Shown one piece after another: positions 35,669 to 43,972 of a stretch of DNA of 64,000 nt. The stretch covers positions 52,921 through 116,920 of the forward strand of contig NZ_SLXL01000009.1 of NCBI RefSeq assembly GCF_004345735.1. Direction: 5' to 3'. This DNA is from Rhodovulum adriaticum (GTDB taxonomy: Bacteria > Pseudomonadota > Alphaproteobacteria > Rhodobacterales > Rhodobacteraceae). The first letter of the stretch is position 1; each line of letters begins with the position of its first letter. The position numbers and the translations under genes are program-made. Below the pieces are notes generated by a model. That model worked only from the letters and a program-made list of their open reading frames with translations, was not told where the DNA came from and ran no database searches.

Positions 35669-36262
35669 TCAGGTCGGTTCCGTCAGCCGGGCGCGGGCCA
35701 AACGGGCCTCTCCGGTTTCCTCGCCGAAGCACATGTCGAAATCGGCGCAATCGGTGCAGACCGGCGTGGTGCACAAAACGAACCCCTCGGCCTCGCACAG
35801 TTGGCGGTAGAAAAACCGCTTCCACTTCATGTTGTTCGTGTTTTTCGCGGCCAGCGGGCCGAAATGGCGGGTCAGCAGGGTGTTCAACTCGCCCCGGTCG
35901 CGCAGGCCCAGATCCTGCCACAGGTGGTCGGGTTCCATCGCGCGCCGGGCGATCATCATGGCGAACCAGCGGGTCAGGGGGGCATCGTGGCCTGCGTGCT
36001 GCATCAGCAACGCGCGGACCGAGTCCTGTTCGACCTCTGCCTCGGGCAGGGGGCCTGCCATGTCGGCCAGCGCCGCGCGCCGCGTGGGGAACAGCCGCGC
36101 CGCCAGCCCGTCCAGCGCCGCGCCGTCCAGGCCTGTCCGTGCGCACAGATTGTCGCCCTCGGACATCCCCAGGGCAAGCACCGAGGCCGCCGCGTGGCTG
36201 TCGAAACAGTCCCGGTTCACGGCGGCGGCCATCAGCAAGTCATATGCATCCTGCGCGTTCAC
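35669..36262 (-). CDS. NifQ-family molybdenum-trafficking-like protein
   Basis: 197 residues. The C-terminal Cx4Cx2Cx5C motif ([15 protein letters not shown]), preceded by [19 protein letters not shown], is the hallmark of NifQ, an iron-sulfur protein that donates Mo to FeMo-cofactor assembly. GTG start at 36262 has AGGAG five bases upstream, better than the in-frame ATG at 36403, whose extension is compositionally unlike protein. No other nif gene is present, so either a nif cluster lies elsewhere or this copy serves another Mo process. Converges on rplT. Confidence 0.85.
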   Translation of the reverse strand: MNAQDAYDLLMAAAVNRDCFDSHAAASVLALGMSEGDNLCARTGLDGAALDGLAARLFPTRRAALADMAGPLPEAEVEQDSVRALLMQHAGHDAPLTRWFAMMIARRAMEPDHLWQDLGLRDRGELNTLLTRHFGPLAAKNTNNMKWKRFFYRQLCEAEGFVLCTTPVCTDCADFDMCFGEETGEARLARARLTEPT

Positions 36263-36483
36263 GATCTCTCCTGCGGTTGCGCCCAGCGTTGGGGTGGGGG
36301 CGCGTGGCGTCAATCCCGGGGCCGGGGCGCATCCTGGCCTTACCCCGCAGCGCCCGGAATTCAGGCAGCCCCCCGGCCCCTTGCCGCCCCAGGCGGCACC
36401 CACGGTCCGGCCCGCGCTGGCGCATTTGCATTCCCCCGCCCCTGTGCTATCGACCGCGCGGGCACGTGACCGGAGGGCGATCC

Positions 36484-37557
36484 ATGGATGAGCTGAGGCA
36501 GAAATACCTGAACGCGATTGCAGCCGCGGGCGACGAGACCGCGCTGGAGGAATTGCGCGTGCAGGCCGTCGGCAAGAAGGGCGAGGTCAGCCTGAAGATG
36601 CGCGAGTTGGGCAAGATGACGCCCGAGGAACGCCAGATCATGGGCCCCAAGCTGAACGCCCTGAAGGACGAGATCAATTCCGCCCTGGCCGCGAAAAAGG
36701 CCGCGCTGGCCGACGCCGCGCTGAATGAACGCCTGGCCGCCGAATGGCTGGATGTGACCCTGCCCGGCCGCCCGCGCCCCCAGGGCAGCGTGCACCCCGT
36801 GTCCCAGGTGACCGAGGAAATCACCGCGATCTTTGCCGATATGGGCTTTGCCGTGGCCGAGGGGCCGCAGATCGAAAGCGACTGGTTCAACTTCGACGCG
36901 CTGAACATCCCGCCCGAACACCCCGCCCGGCAGGAACATGATACCTTCTTCATGTCGCGCGCGGACGGTGACAACCGCCCGCCGCATGTGCTGCGCACCC
37001 ATACCAGCCCGGTGCAGATCCGCGCGATGCAGGCCCAGGGCGCCCCGATCCGGGTGATCGCGCCGGGCCGCGTCTATCGCTGCGACTACGACCAGACCCA
37101 CACGCCGATGTTCCACCAGGTGGAGGGGCTGGCGATCGACCGCGACATCTCCATGGCCAATCTGAAATGGGTGCTGGAGGAGTTCTGCCGCGCGTTCTTT
37201 GAGGTCGACGGGGTCGAACTGCGCTTCCGCGCCTCGCATTTCCCGTTCACCGAGCCGTCGGCCGAGGTCGATATCCGCTGTTCCTGGGCGGGCGGCACGC
37301 TGAAGATCGGCGAGGGCGACGACTGGATGGAAATCCTGGGCTCTGGCATGGTGCACCCCAAGGTGCTGCGGGCCGGCGGCATCGACCCGGATCAGTGGCA
37401 GGGCTTTGCCTTTGGCATGGGGATCGACCGGCTGGCGATGCTGAAATACGGCATCCCCGACCTGCGGGCGTTCTTTGACAGCGATTTGCGCTGGCTGCGC
37501 CATTACGGGTTCAGCGCGCTGGACATGCCGACGCTGCATGGTGGGTTGAGCCGGTGA
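36484..37557 (+). CDS. pheS: Phenylalanine--tRNA ligase alpha subunit
   Basis: Catalytic subunit of the PheRS heterotetramer. 357 residues: N-terminal coiled coil (about 1-90), then the class II core with motif 1 around [19 protein letters not shown], motif 2 at [20 protein letters not shown] and motif 3 at [20 protein letters not shown] 36484 follows a GGAGGGC. Not followed by pheT, which is on the opposite strand upstream at 29174; the next gene is an AT-richer islet. Confidence 0.98.
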   Translation: MDELRQKYLNAIAAAGDETALEELRVQAVGKKGEVSLKMRELGKMTPEERQIMGPKLNALKDEINSALAAKKAALADAALNERLAAEWLDVTLPGRPRPQGSVHPVSQVTEEITAIFADMGFAVAEGPQIESDWFNFDALNIPPEHPARQEHDTFFMSRADGDNRPPHVLRTHTSPVQIRAMQAQGAPIRVIAPGRVYRCDYDQTHTPMFHQVEGLAIDRDISMANLKWVLEEFCRAFFEVDGVELRFRASHFPFTEPSAEVDIRCSWAGGTLKIGEGDDWMEILGSGMVHPKVLRAGGIDPDQWQGFAFGMGIDRLAMLKYGIPDLRAFFDSDLRWLRHYGFSALDMPTLHGGLSR

Positions 37558-37586
37558 GGCGGGGTGGCCTGTTCACGGAAATTTTG

Positions 37587-37615
37587 TTGACGTGCCCACA
37601 TAGTGACCACATATT
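37587..37615 (+). promoter_or_regulatory. Candidate promoter of the DUF4760-like gene
   Basis: TTGACG (37587-37592), exactly 17 bases, CATATT (37610-37615). Two direct CCACATA repeats (37596 and 37607, period 11) overlap the spacer and the -10, a possible operator. The first strong SD, AAGGAGG at 37626, follows closely. Confidence 0.6.
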
Positions 37616-37649
37616 GCTTGTGAGTAAGGAGGCTTGATCATGACTCTCA

Positions 37650-38228
37650 ATGAAGGATGGGGTGGATAACCCTTTGATCGAAATAAATCTTCCAGAAATA
37701 ATGATTCGCTCTGGAAGCTCATATGGCCCTTGGCCTTCGGTCGGGGCCATAATTTTGTCTGCGTTTATCGGTGGTCTGGTCGCTTTATATTCCATAAACG
37801 AGCAACGAAAGATAGCACGTAAGCGTGCAACACTCGACATGCTTGCAAATAGAGAGTGGGACAGAGATTATCTTAAGGCCAAAGCGGAATTCAATAAGCT
37901 CAAGACCAGTAAAACCAGTCTAAATTTATGGGCTAGCCCTGAGCACGCGACCAGCCCGCAAGCGAACAACATCAGGAACATACTCAACGATTACGAGCTG
38001 ACCGCGATAGGTATACGCGAGGGCATATTAGACGAGGAACTTTACCGTAGGTGGTTTAAGACGTCGTTTCTCCGCGATTTTGATATGGTAGAAAGCTACA
38101 TTTCTGAAGTAAGGAAGAAAGCCGGGACGTCCAAGATATATGCTGAGTTTGAATGGTTGGCGAACCGTTGGAAAGAAGAGAAACAGCCAAGCCTGCCATT
38201 AGAAACAAGCCATCGAAAGCAAGCGTAG
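37650..38228 (+). CDS. DUF4760-like membrane-anchored hypothetical protein
   Basis: 192 residues: one hydrophobic helix near residues 31-48 (GAIILSAFIGGLVALYSI) followed by a soluble, charged helical region (NEQRKIARKRATLDMLANRE, NDYELTAIGIREGILDEELY, RRWFKTSFLRDFDMVESYI) that fits DUF4760. Base composition and codon use are visibly more AT-rich than all neighbours, pointing to horizontal acquisition. The strongest SD points at a nine-codon ORF (37640-37669) overlapping this start, so ATG 37650 or GTG 37662 is tentative. Its TAG stop is supplied by the family B repeat. Function unknown. Confidence 0.75.
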   Translation: MKDGVDNPLIEINLPEIMIRSGSSYGPWPSVGAIILSAFIGGLVALYSINEQRKIARKRATLDMLANREWDRDYLKAKAEFNKLKTSKTSLNLWASPEHATSPQANNIRNILNDYELTAIGIREGILDEELYRRWFKTSFLRDFDMVESYISEVRKKAGTSKIYAEFEWLANRWKEEKQPSLPLETSHRKQA

Positions 38229-38288
38229 GGTGGGTGAAACCCACCACTTGGCCAAACACTCGCATCGGTGGGTTGTCACCCACCCTAC
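38225..38288. repeat. Dispersed repeat family B, copy 2
   Basis: GTAGGGTGGGTGAAACCCAC at the left end and GTGGGTTGTCACCCACCCTA at the right. The first TAG is the stop codon of the DUF4760-like gene, so the insertion or acquisition trimmed or defined the C-terminus of that protein. Confidence 0.9.
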
Positions 38289-38431
38289 CTATCTGCCCTG
38301 CCGGATCACGCGCAGGCACGTTGAGCCTTTGTAGCCCCATCGCGACAGGATGCGGCAGGGACATTTGGCGCGCTTTGTGCTAGCCGACCCATGCCGCGCA
38401 GGGGAGGGCGCGCCAACCGCCGAGAGGCCGC

Positions 38432-40072
38432 ATGCACAAACCCGCCCCGCCGATCCAGCAATTCATCCCGAAAATAGCCGCCGTCCTGGCCGAGGGCTAT
38501 GGCCTGCGCCATCTGCGCGCCGACCTGGTCGCCGGGCTGACCGTGGCCGTTGTCGCGCTGCCGCTGTCGCTGGCGATTGCCATTGCCTCGGGCGTGCCGC
38601 CGGACCGGGGGCTGATTACCGCCATCGTGGGCGGTTTCCTTGTCTCGCTGCTGGGGGGCAGTCGGTTTCAGATCGGCGGGCCGGCGGGGGCCTTTATCGT
38701 GCTGGTCATGGCCACGGTGCAGCGTCACGGGCTGGACGGGCTGATGCTGGCGACCTTCCTGTCGGGTCTGTTCCTGTCGCTGGCCGGTGCCCTGCGGCTG
38801 GGCGGCTTCGTCAAGTTCATTCCCTACCCGGTCACGGTCGGCTTTACCGCCGGGATCGGGGTCATCATCCTGGCCAGCCAGATGCGCCCGCTGCTGGGCC
38901 TGACGCTGGCGGGGCCGGAACCGGGGCCGTTCCTGGAAAAGCTGCCCGCGCTGTGGGCCGCCATGCCAACGCTTGACCCGCTGAACCTGGTGCTGGGGTT
39001 GGGGGCGTTCGGGTTGATCCTGGTGCAGCGCCGGGTGGCGCCAAGGGTGCCGGGGATGCTGCTGGCCATCGTTCTGGCGGGGCTGACCGTGTGGCTGCTG
39101 GACCTGCCCGTGCCCACCATCGGCAGCGCCTATGGCGGTATCGCCGCTGGCCTGCCCGCGCCGCACCTGCCCGATTTCACGCTGGCCAAGGTGCAGGCGG
39201 TGCTGCCCGACGCGCTGGCCTTTACCCTGCTGGGCGCGATCGAGTCGCTGCTGTCGGCGGTGGTGGCCGATTCCATGACCGGGCGGCGGCACCGGTCGAA
39301 TGCTGAACTGGTGGGGCAGGGGGTCGCCAACATGGCGTCGGCCTGTTTCGGCGGTTTCTGCGTGACCGGCACCATCGCGCGCACGGCGACCAATGTGCGC
39401 GCCGGGGCGCACGGGCCGGTGGCGGGGATGATCCACGCGCTGACGCTGCTGGTCATCGTGTTGTTGCTGGCGCCGCTGGCCAGCGCCATTCCGCTGGCTG
39501 CGCTGGCCGGTGTGCTGGTCTCGGTTGCCCTGCACATGATCGACATCCGCGCGATCCGCACGCTGGCGCGCACCGCGCGGGCGGAACTGGCGGTGTTGCT
39601 GGCAACCCTGACCCTGACCGTGCTGCGCGATCTGACCGAGGCGATCGTGGTGGGGCTGGCCCTGGGCGCGCTGGTTTTCATGAACCGGATGGCACAGATC
39701 AGCGGGGTGGATGCCATGCTGGACGAGGCCGATACCGAATCCCGCCCGCAGGACCGGTCCGAGGGGCGCGAAACCATCGTGCTGCGGCTGACGGGGGCCT
39801 ATTTCTTTGGCTCGGCCCCGGTGATCGAAAACGTGCTGGACCGCATCGCCGCCCGCCCGCGCCGCCTGATCCTGGACCTGGCCGATGTGCCGCTGCTGGA
39901 CATGACCGGCGCGCACAGCCTGACCGGGTTCATCCGCAAGGCGCGGGACAACGGCATGTCTGTGACACTGGCCGCCGCGCGGGATCAGCACATGGACATG
40001 TTGCGCGCCGCGGGCCTGCCCGAGGGCGTCGTGCGCGCCCCGGACATGGCGGCGGCGCGGCGCGGGGGCTAG
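38432..40072 (+). CDS. SulP family inorganic anion transporter
   Basis: 546 residues: about 12 membrane helices (residues 30-420) and a cytoplasmic STAS domain (about 440-535; RETIVLRLTGAYFFGSAPVI, LILDLADVPLLDMTGAHSL). The Sulfate_transp signature region ADLVAGLTVAVVALPLSLAI is clear. Members carry sulfate, bicarbonate or other anions; without a carbonic anhydrase or sulfate gene nearby the substrate is open. Its TAG overlaps the stop of the convergent exoD gene in a shared CTAG. Confidence 0.94.
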   Translation: MHKPAPPIQQFIPKIAAVLAEGYGLRHLRADLVAGLTVAVVALPLSLAIAIASGVPPDRGLITAIVGGFLVSLLGGSRFQIGGPAGAFIVLVMATVQRHGLDGLMLATFLSGLFLSLAGALRLGGFVKFIPYPVTVGFTAGIGVIILASQMRPLLGLTLAGPEPGPFLEKLPALWAAMPTLDPLNLVLGLGAFGLILVQRRVAPRVPGMLLAIVLAGLTVWLLDLPVPTIGSAYGGIAAGLPAPHLPDFTLAKVQAVLPDALAFTLLGAIESLLSAVVADSMTGRRHRSNAELVGQGVANMASACFGGFCVTGTIARTATNVRAGAHGPVAGMIHALTLLVIVLLLAPLASAIPLAALAGVLVSVALHMIDIRAIRTLARTARAELAVLLATLTLTVLRDLTEAIVVGLALGALVFMNRMAQISGVDAMLDEADTESRPQDRSEGRETIVLRLTGAYFFGSAPVIENVLDRIAARPRRLILDLADVPLLDMTGAHSLTGFIRKARDNGMSVTLAAARDQHMDMLRAAGLPEGVVRAPDMAAARRGG

Positions 40073-40683
40073 TCGATCCCCGCCGCCAGCGACGTGGCGA
40101 TGAAGATCGTCAGCAATACGGATGTCGCGCCGGAAAGCAGGCCCAGGCTGGCGATGATGCCGTCCCTTTCAATCAGTCCGACACCAAAGATGAACAGCGA
40201 CACCGCCGGAAACCAGCCGCTAAACGGGATCGGCAGAAACAGCGTAAAGGCGATCACGAACAGCGCCAGTCCCAGCAGGCGTTCGTGCCGTGGTGCGAAC
40301 AGCCCCTCGAACCGGGGGGTCAGGTGCCGTTCCAGCCGCCGTGTGACCGGGCGCAGGCGCAGCACCGTGCGCCGTAGCTTGTCATGGTTGATCGTGGTGC
40401 GTGACAGCCGATTGGGCAGGCGCACATGGGGCAGGCCCAGCACCATCTGAGAGGTCGTCAAAAGAACTGGTAATGCGGTGATCAGGGACGAGCCGGGCGG
40501 CAAGGGCAGGAGCGTGACCAGTGAAAACACGACGATTGCCCAGCCGAAGGAACGGTCGCCCAGCCCCTCGACCAGATTTCCCAGCGTCAGTGTCCCCGCC
40601 GCGTCATGCGCGCGGGACTGGCGCAGGATCGGCATCGACAGCGACGGCCGGCGTTTGCTGTTGTCGTCCTGGCGGTGCGCCAT
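40069..40683 (-). CDS. ExoD family exopolysaccharide-related protein
   Basis: 204 residues of the ExoD family, inner-membrane proteins named for a role in exopolysaccharide production and alkali tolerance in Sinorhizobium. LGNLVEGLGDRSFGWAIVVF, LLPLPPGSSLITALPVLLTT and LFVIAFTLFLPIPFSGWFPA are conserved membrane segments; four or five helices are likely. ATG 40683 (MAHRQDD) is preferred over the open extension to 40773. Convergent with sulP, sharing overlapping stop codons. Confidence 0.9.
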   Translation of the reverse strand: MAHRQDDNSKRRPSLSMPILRQSRAHDAAGTLTLGNLVEGLGDRSFGWAIVVFSLVTLLPLPPGSSLITALPVLLTTSQMVLGLPHVRLPNRLSRTTINHDKLRRTVLRLRPVTRRLERHLTPRFEGLFAPRHERLLGLALFVIAFTLFLPIPFSGWFPAVSLFIFGVGLIERDGIIASLGLLSGATSVLLTIFIATSLAAGID

Positions 40684-40826
40684 TGGTCCCCCGGGTGGCG
40701 GCGGGGCCGGATGGCCCACCTGTGCAGCGCGGATATGGGCCTTTCCGGCGGGATTGCGAAGCCCTGCGCCCATGGGTCGCGCAGGTGGCTGAGGGCTTCG
40801 CCTGCCGGGGTGGGGCCCGCGCCCGC

Positions 40827-41684
40827 CTAGATCGCCGCCTTGCGGCTGGCCTCGATATAGATGTCGCGCAGGCGCCGTGCGACCGGGCCCGGGGTGCCAT
40901 CGCCCAGGGAAACGCCGTCGATGGCGACAACCGCCGTGACAAAGGTCGAGGCCGAGGTGACAAAGGCCTCGTCCGCCTGCTTGGCCTCTTCGATGGTGAA
41001 GGGGCGTTCCTCCACCTCCATCTGGGCCTCGCTGGCGAATTTCAGGACCGCAGCGCGGGTGATGCCGTGCAGAATCTCGTTGCCCAGGTGGCGGGTGACG
41101 ATCTTGCCGTCCTTGACGATATAGGCGTTGTTGCTGGTGCCCTCGGTGACAAAACCCTCGGCGACCATCCAGGCGTCATCGGCGCCGGCCTCTTTCGCCA
41201 TCATCTTGCCCATCGAGGGGTAGAGCAGTTGCACCGTCTTGATGTCGCGCCGACCCCAACGGATATCGTCGATGGAAATCACGCTGATCCCCTTTTCGGC
41301 GGCGGGGCTGTCGATCAGCCCCTTGGCCTGGGTGAACAGGACCAGCGTGGGCGGCGTGTCGGGGCCGGGAAAGACGAAATCGCGGTCGGCGGGGGCCCCG
41401 CGGGTGATCTGCAGGTAGATCATCCCTTCGGACAGATCGTTGCGGGTCACCAGTTCGCGGTGGATGTCCAGCAATTCGTCCATGGTGACGGGGCTGGTCA
41501 TGCCCAGCTCGCCCAGCGAGCGTTGCAGGCGCTGCGCGTGGCCGTGGAAATCGATCAGCTTGCCGTCCAGCACGCTGGTCACCTCGTAGACGCCATCGGC
41601 GAACAGAAAGCCACGGTCGAAGACCGAGACCTTCGCCTCTTCCTCGGGCAGGTAGGTCCCGTTCACATAGACTGTCCGGCTCAT
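40827..41684 (-). CDS. D-amino-acid transaminase (class IV PLP)
   Basis: 285 residues of the branched-chain/D-amino-acid aminotransferase fold. Catalytic Lys149 lies in RRDIKTVQLLYPS, the PLP phosphate site is in FVTEGTSNNAYIV, and SVFDRGFLFADGVYEV at the N-terminus is the usual signature. It exchanges an amino group between a D-amino acid (typically D-Ala, D-Glu) and a 2-oxoacid. Third gene of a minus-strand operon after dgcN and dgcA (23-base gap), giving a D-amino-acid utilisation unit. Good SD (AAGGAA) before ATG 41684. Confidence 0.92.
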   Translation of the reverse strand: MSRTVYVNGTYLPEEEAKVSVFDRGFLFADGVYEVTSVLDGKLIDFHGHAQRLQRSLGELGMTSPVTMDELLDIHRELVTRNDLSEGMIYLQITRGAPADRDFVFPGPDTPPTLVLFTQAKGLIDSPAAEKGISVISIDDIRWGRRDIKTVQLLYPSMGKMMAKEAGADDAWMVAEGFVTEGTSNNAYIVKDGKIVTRHLGNEILHGITRAAVLKFASEAQMEVEERPFTIEEAKQADEAFVTSASTFVTAVVAIDGVSLGDGTPGPVARRLRDIYIEASRKAAI

Positions 41685-41707
41685 CGGCTTTCCTTTCGTT
41701 GCGGCGT

Positions 41708-42673
41708 TCAGCCCCACAGGAACGCCTCGGGCGGGTGCACGCCCTTGGCGTTGTAGCGCAGCGGGTGGGGCCGGTCTTCGGCCAACAGAAGCGGCGCGTC
41801 AAGGTCCGTCACCGCCGCCCCCTGCGCCACGACCACGGCAGGCGCCATCGCCAGGCTGGACCCGATCATGCAGCCCACCATGATACCGTAGCCTTCGGCC
41901 TTGGCCTGTTTCTTCAGGGCCAGTGCCTCGGTCAGGCCGCCGGTCTTGTCCAGCTTGATGTTGACCATGTCGTATTTGCCCTTCAGCGCGGGCAGCGAGG
42001 CGCGGTCATGGCAGGATTCATCGGCGCAGACGGGCAGGGGGCGCTCGATCTCGGCCAGCATGTCGTCGGCACCTGCGGGCAGGGGCTGTTCGACCATTTC
42101 TACCCCCAGCCGCACCAGGTGCGGGGCCAGGTCGGCGTAAACCTCGGCGGTCCAGCCCTCGTTCGCGTCCACGATCAGGCGGGCATCGGGGGCGCCCTGG
42201 CGCACGGCCTCCAGCCGGGGCATGTCCTCGGGCGTGCCCAGCTTGATCTTCAGCAGCGGGCGGTGAGCGTTTTTCGCGGCCGCCTCGCGCATCGCGTCGG
42301 GGGTGTCCAGCGACAGGGTATAGGCGGTGACCTGCGGTTTCGGCGTGGGCAGGCCCAGCAGTTGCCACACCCGCTTGTCCGCGCGTTTGGCGGCCAGGTC
42401 CCACAGTGCGCAATCCACGGCGTTGCGCGCCGCGCCCGGCGGCAGAAGATCCTGCAACGCGGCCCGGTCAAAGCGGTCGGGCAATCCCTCGATCTGGGCG
42501 GTCACGCTGTCCAGCGATTCGCCGTAGCGGGCATAGGGCACGCATTCGCCCCGCGCGATGGCGCCGTTGGCCTTGATGTGCGCGGTCAGCACCTCGGCGG
42601 CGGTGCGTGCGCCGCGCGAGATGGTGAAAGCCTGCGCCAGACGAAAGCTTTCGGGGATCACGGTCATATCCAT
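41708..42673 (-). CDS. dgcA: N-acetyl-D-glutamate racemase / dipeptide epimerase-like enolase
   Basis: 321 residues of the enolase superfamily (muconate-lactonising subgroup). Acid/base Lys residues in LLKIKLGT and in NIKLDKTGGL, metal ligands in IVDANEGWT, EQPLP and CADESCHD. The family was long called dipeptide epimerase; when next to dgcN it converts N-acetyl-D-glutamate to the L form in marine proteobacteria. The dgcN neighbour, 9 bases upstream, makes that the preferred reading. Start ATG 42673; ATG 42667 is also possible. Confidence 0.9.
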   Translation of the reverse strand: MDMTVIPESFRLAQAFTISRGARTAAEVLTAHIKANGAIARGECVPYARYGESLDSVTAQIEGLPDRFDRAALQDLLPPGAARNAVDCALWDLAAKRADKRVWQLLGLPTPKPQVTAYTLSLDTPDAMREAAAKNAHRPLLKIKLGTPEDMPRLEAVRQGAPDARLIVDANEGWTAEVYADLAPHLVRLGVEMVEQPLPAGADDMLAEIERPLPVCADESCHDRASLPALKGKYDMVNIKLDKTGGLTEALALKKQAKAEGYGIMVGCMIGSSLAMAPAVVVAQGAAVTDLDAPLLLAEDRPHPLRYNAKGVHPPEAFLWG

Positions 42674-42682
42674 GGGCGCACC

Positions 42683-43684
42683 CTACAATGCGGCCAGCGC
42701 ATCCACCAGACGCCCGGCGCCCTGCCGGAACGGGTCCACCGCGGGCAGGCCCATGCGGTTCTCGATCTCGGCCAGGCAGGCCATCGCCTCATCCTCGCTC
42801 AGCGCGGCGGTGTTGACCGAGATGCCGACGACCTGCACGTCGGGGTTGGCCACGCGCGCCAGCGTCAGCGACAGGTCGCGCAGCGCCTCTAGGCTGGGCA
42901 ACTGATAGTCAGGCAGGCCGCGCATATGCGGACGGGTCGGTTCGTGGCTGAGGATCAGCGCGTCAGGCTGGCCGCCATGGATCAGCGCCATCGTCACCCC
43001 CGAATAGGACACGTGGAACAGGCTGCCTTGCCCCTCGATCAGGTCCCAGTGGTCGGGGTCGTTGTCCGGGGTCAGCCATTCCACCGCACCGGCCATGAAA
43101 TCGGCGACCACCGCGTCCAGCGGCACGCCGTCGCCAGTAATCAGGATGCCGGTCTGGCCCGTGGCGCGGAACGTCGCCTTCATCCCCCGCGCCTGCATCT
43201 CGCGGTCCATCGCGAGGGCGGTATACATCTTGCCCACCGAACAATCGGTGCCCACCGCCAGACAACGCTTGCCCGTGCGCCTCACCCCGTTGGCGATGGG
43301 ATAGTCCACCTCGGGCACGCGCACATCATGCAGGGCGCGGCCGGTCGCCTCGGCTACCGCTACAAGGTCGGGTTCGTCGCGCAGCAGGTTGTGCAGGCCA
43401 GAGGCCAGGTCGAACCCTTCCTCCAGCGCGGTCACCAGCACCTTTTTCCACGCCTGGGAAATGACGCCGCCGCGGTTGGCCACGCCGATCACCAGGGTCT
43501 TTGCCCCTGCTGCCTTGGCCGCAGCCAGGTCCATGTCGGGCAGGCCAAGGTCGGCCTTGCACCCGTCCATGCGGAATTGGCCCACGGCATTGTCGGGCCG
43601 CCAGTCGCGGATGCCTTGGGCGACCTTGGCGGCCAGTTGGTCGGGCGCATCGCCCAGGAACAGCAGATAAGGTGTTTCGATCAT
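42683..43684 (-). CDS. dgcN: D-glutamate N-acetyltransferase (DUF1611 family)
   Basis: 333 residues, DUF1611: an N-terminal domain (about 1-125) and a P-loop NTPase-like C-terminal domain with CLAVGTDCSVGKMYTALAM as Walker A. Related to the C-terminal part of archaeal/bacterial small-molecule kinases but shown to acetylate D-glutamate in marine bacteria when paired with DgcA. First gene of the operon dgcN-dgcA-transaminase. An AT-rich 288-base region with inverted and direct repeats separates it from the divergent malyl-CoA lyase gene. Confidence 0.9.
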   Translation of the reverse strand: MIETPYLLFLGDAPDQLAAKVAQGIRDWRPDNAVGQFRMDGCKADLGLPDMDLAAAKAAGAKTLVIGVANRGGVISQAWKKVLVTALEEGFDLASGLHNLLRDEPDLVAVAEATGRALHDVRVPEVDYPIANGVRRTGKRCLAVGTDCSVGKMYTALAMDREMQARGMKATFRATGQTGILITGDGVPLDAVVADFMAGAVEWLTPDNDPDHWDLIEGQGSLFHVSYSGVTMALIHGGQPDALILSHEPTRPHMRGLPDYQLPSLEALRDLSLTLARVANPDVQVVGISVNTAALSEDEAMACLAEIENRMGLPAVDPFRQGAGRLVDALAAL

Positions 43685-43787
43685 CGCGGCGCTCCGTTTC
43701 GGCAGTCGGGCCAGAACGTAGCATCGGATCAGGGGATGTCATGCCGATTACGCCTGCGAAACCCTGAAATGACAGGAGGATATTCTG

Positions 43788-43802
43788 ATAATCTTAGATT
43801 AT
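43788..43802. promoter_or_regulatory. Inverted repeat, candidate operator between dgcN and malyl-CoA lyase
   Basis: ATAATCT-T-AGATTAT, a perfect 7+1+7 inverted repeat about 104 bases upstream of dgcN and 171 upstream of the lyase gene. Its T/A-flanked palindromic form would suit a LysR-type regulator. No regulator gene lies in between. Confidence 0.45.
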
Positions 43803-43822
43803 GACGCATGAATATTCGAAAT

Positions 43823-43847
43823 TTTATGCACGCACACAATTTATGCA
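43823..43847. promoter_or_regulatory. Direct repeat TTTATGCA x2
   Basis: TTTATGCA at 43823-43830 and 43840-43847, period 17, in an AT-rich patch of an otherwise GC-rich region. Could be part of a promoter or tandem regulator sites for the malyl-CoA lyase gene. Confidence 0.4.
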
Positions 43848-43972
43848 TCTTGCGGGGTGTTTCCGGCGATATCCGCGCGCGCTGCGCTGCGGCGAAATGG
43901 CTTGCGTGTGGGCGCGCAACATCCTACCAAACACAGCGACGCAAACGACACATCCTTACCAAGAGGCCTGAC

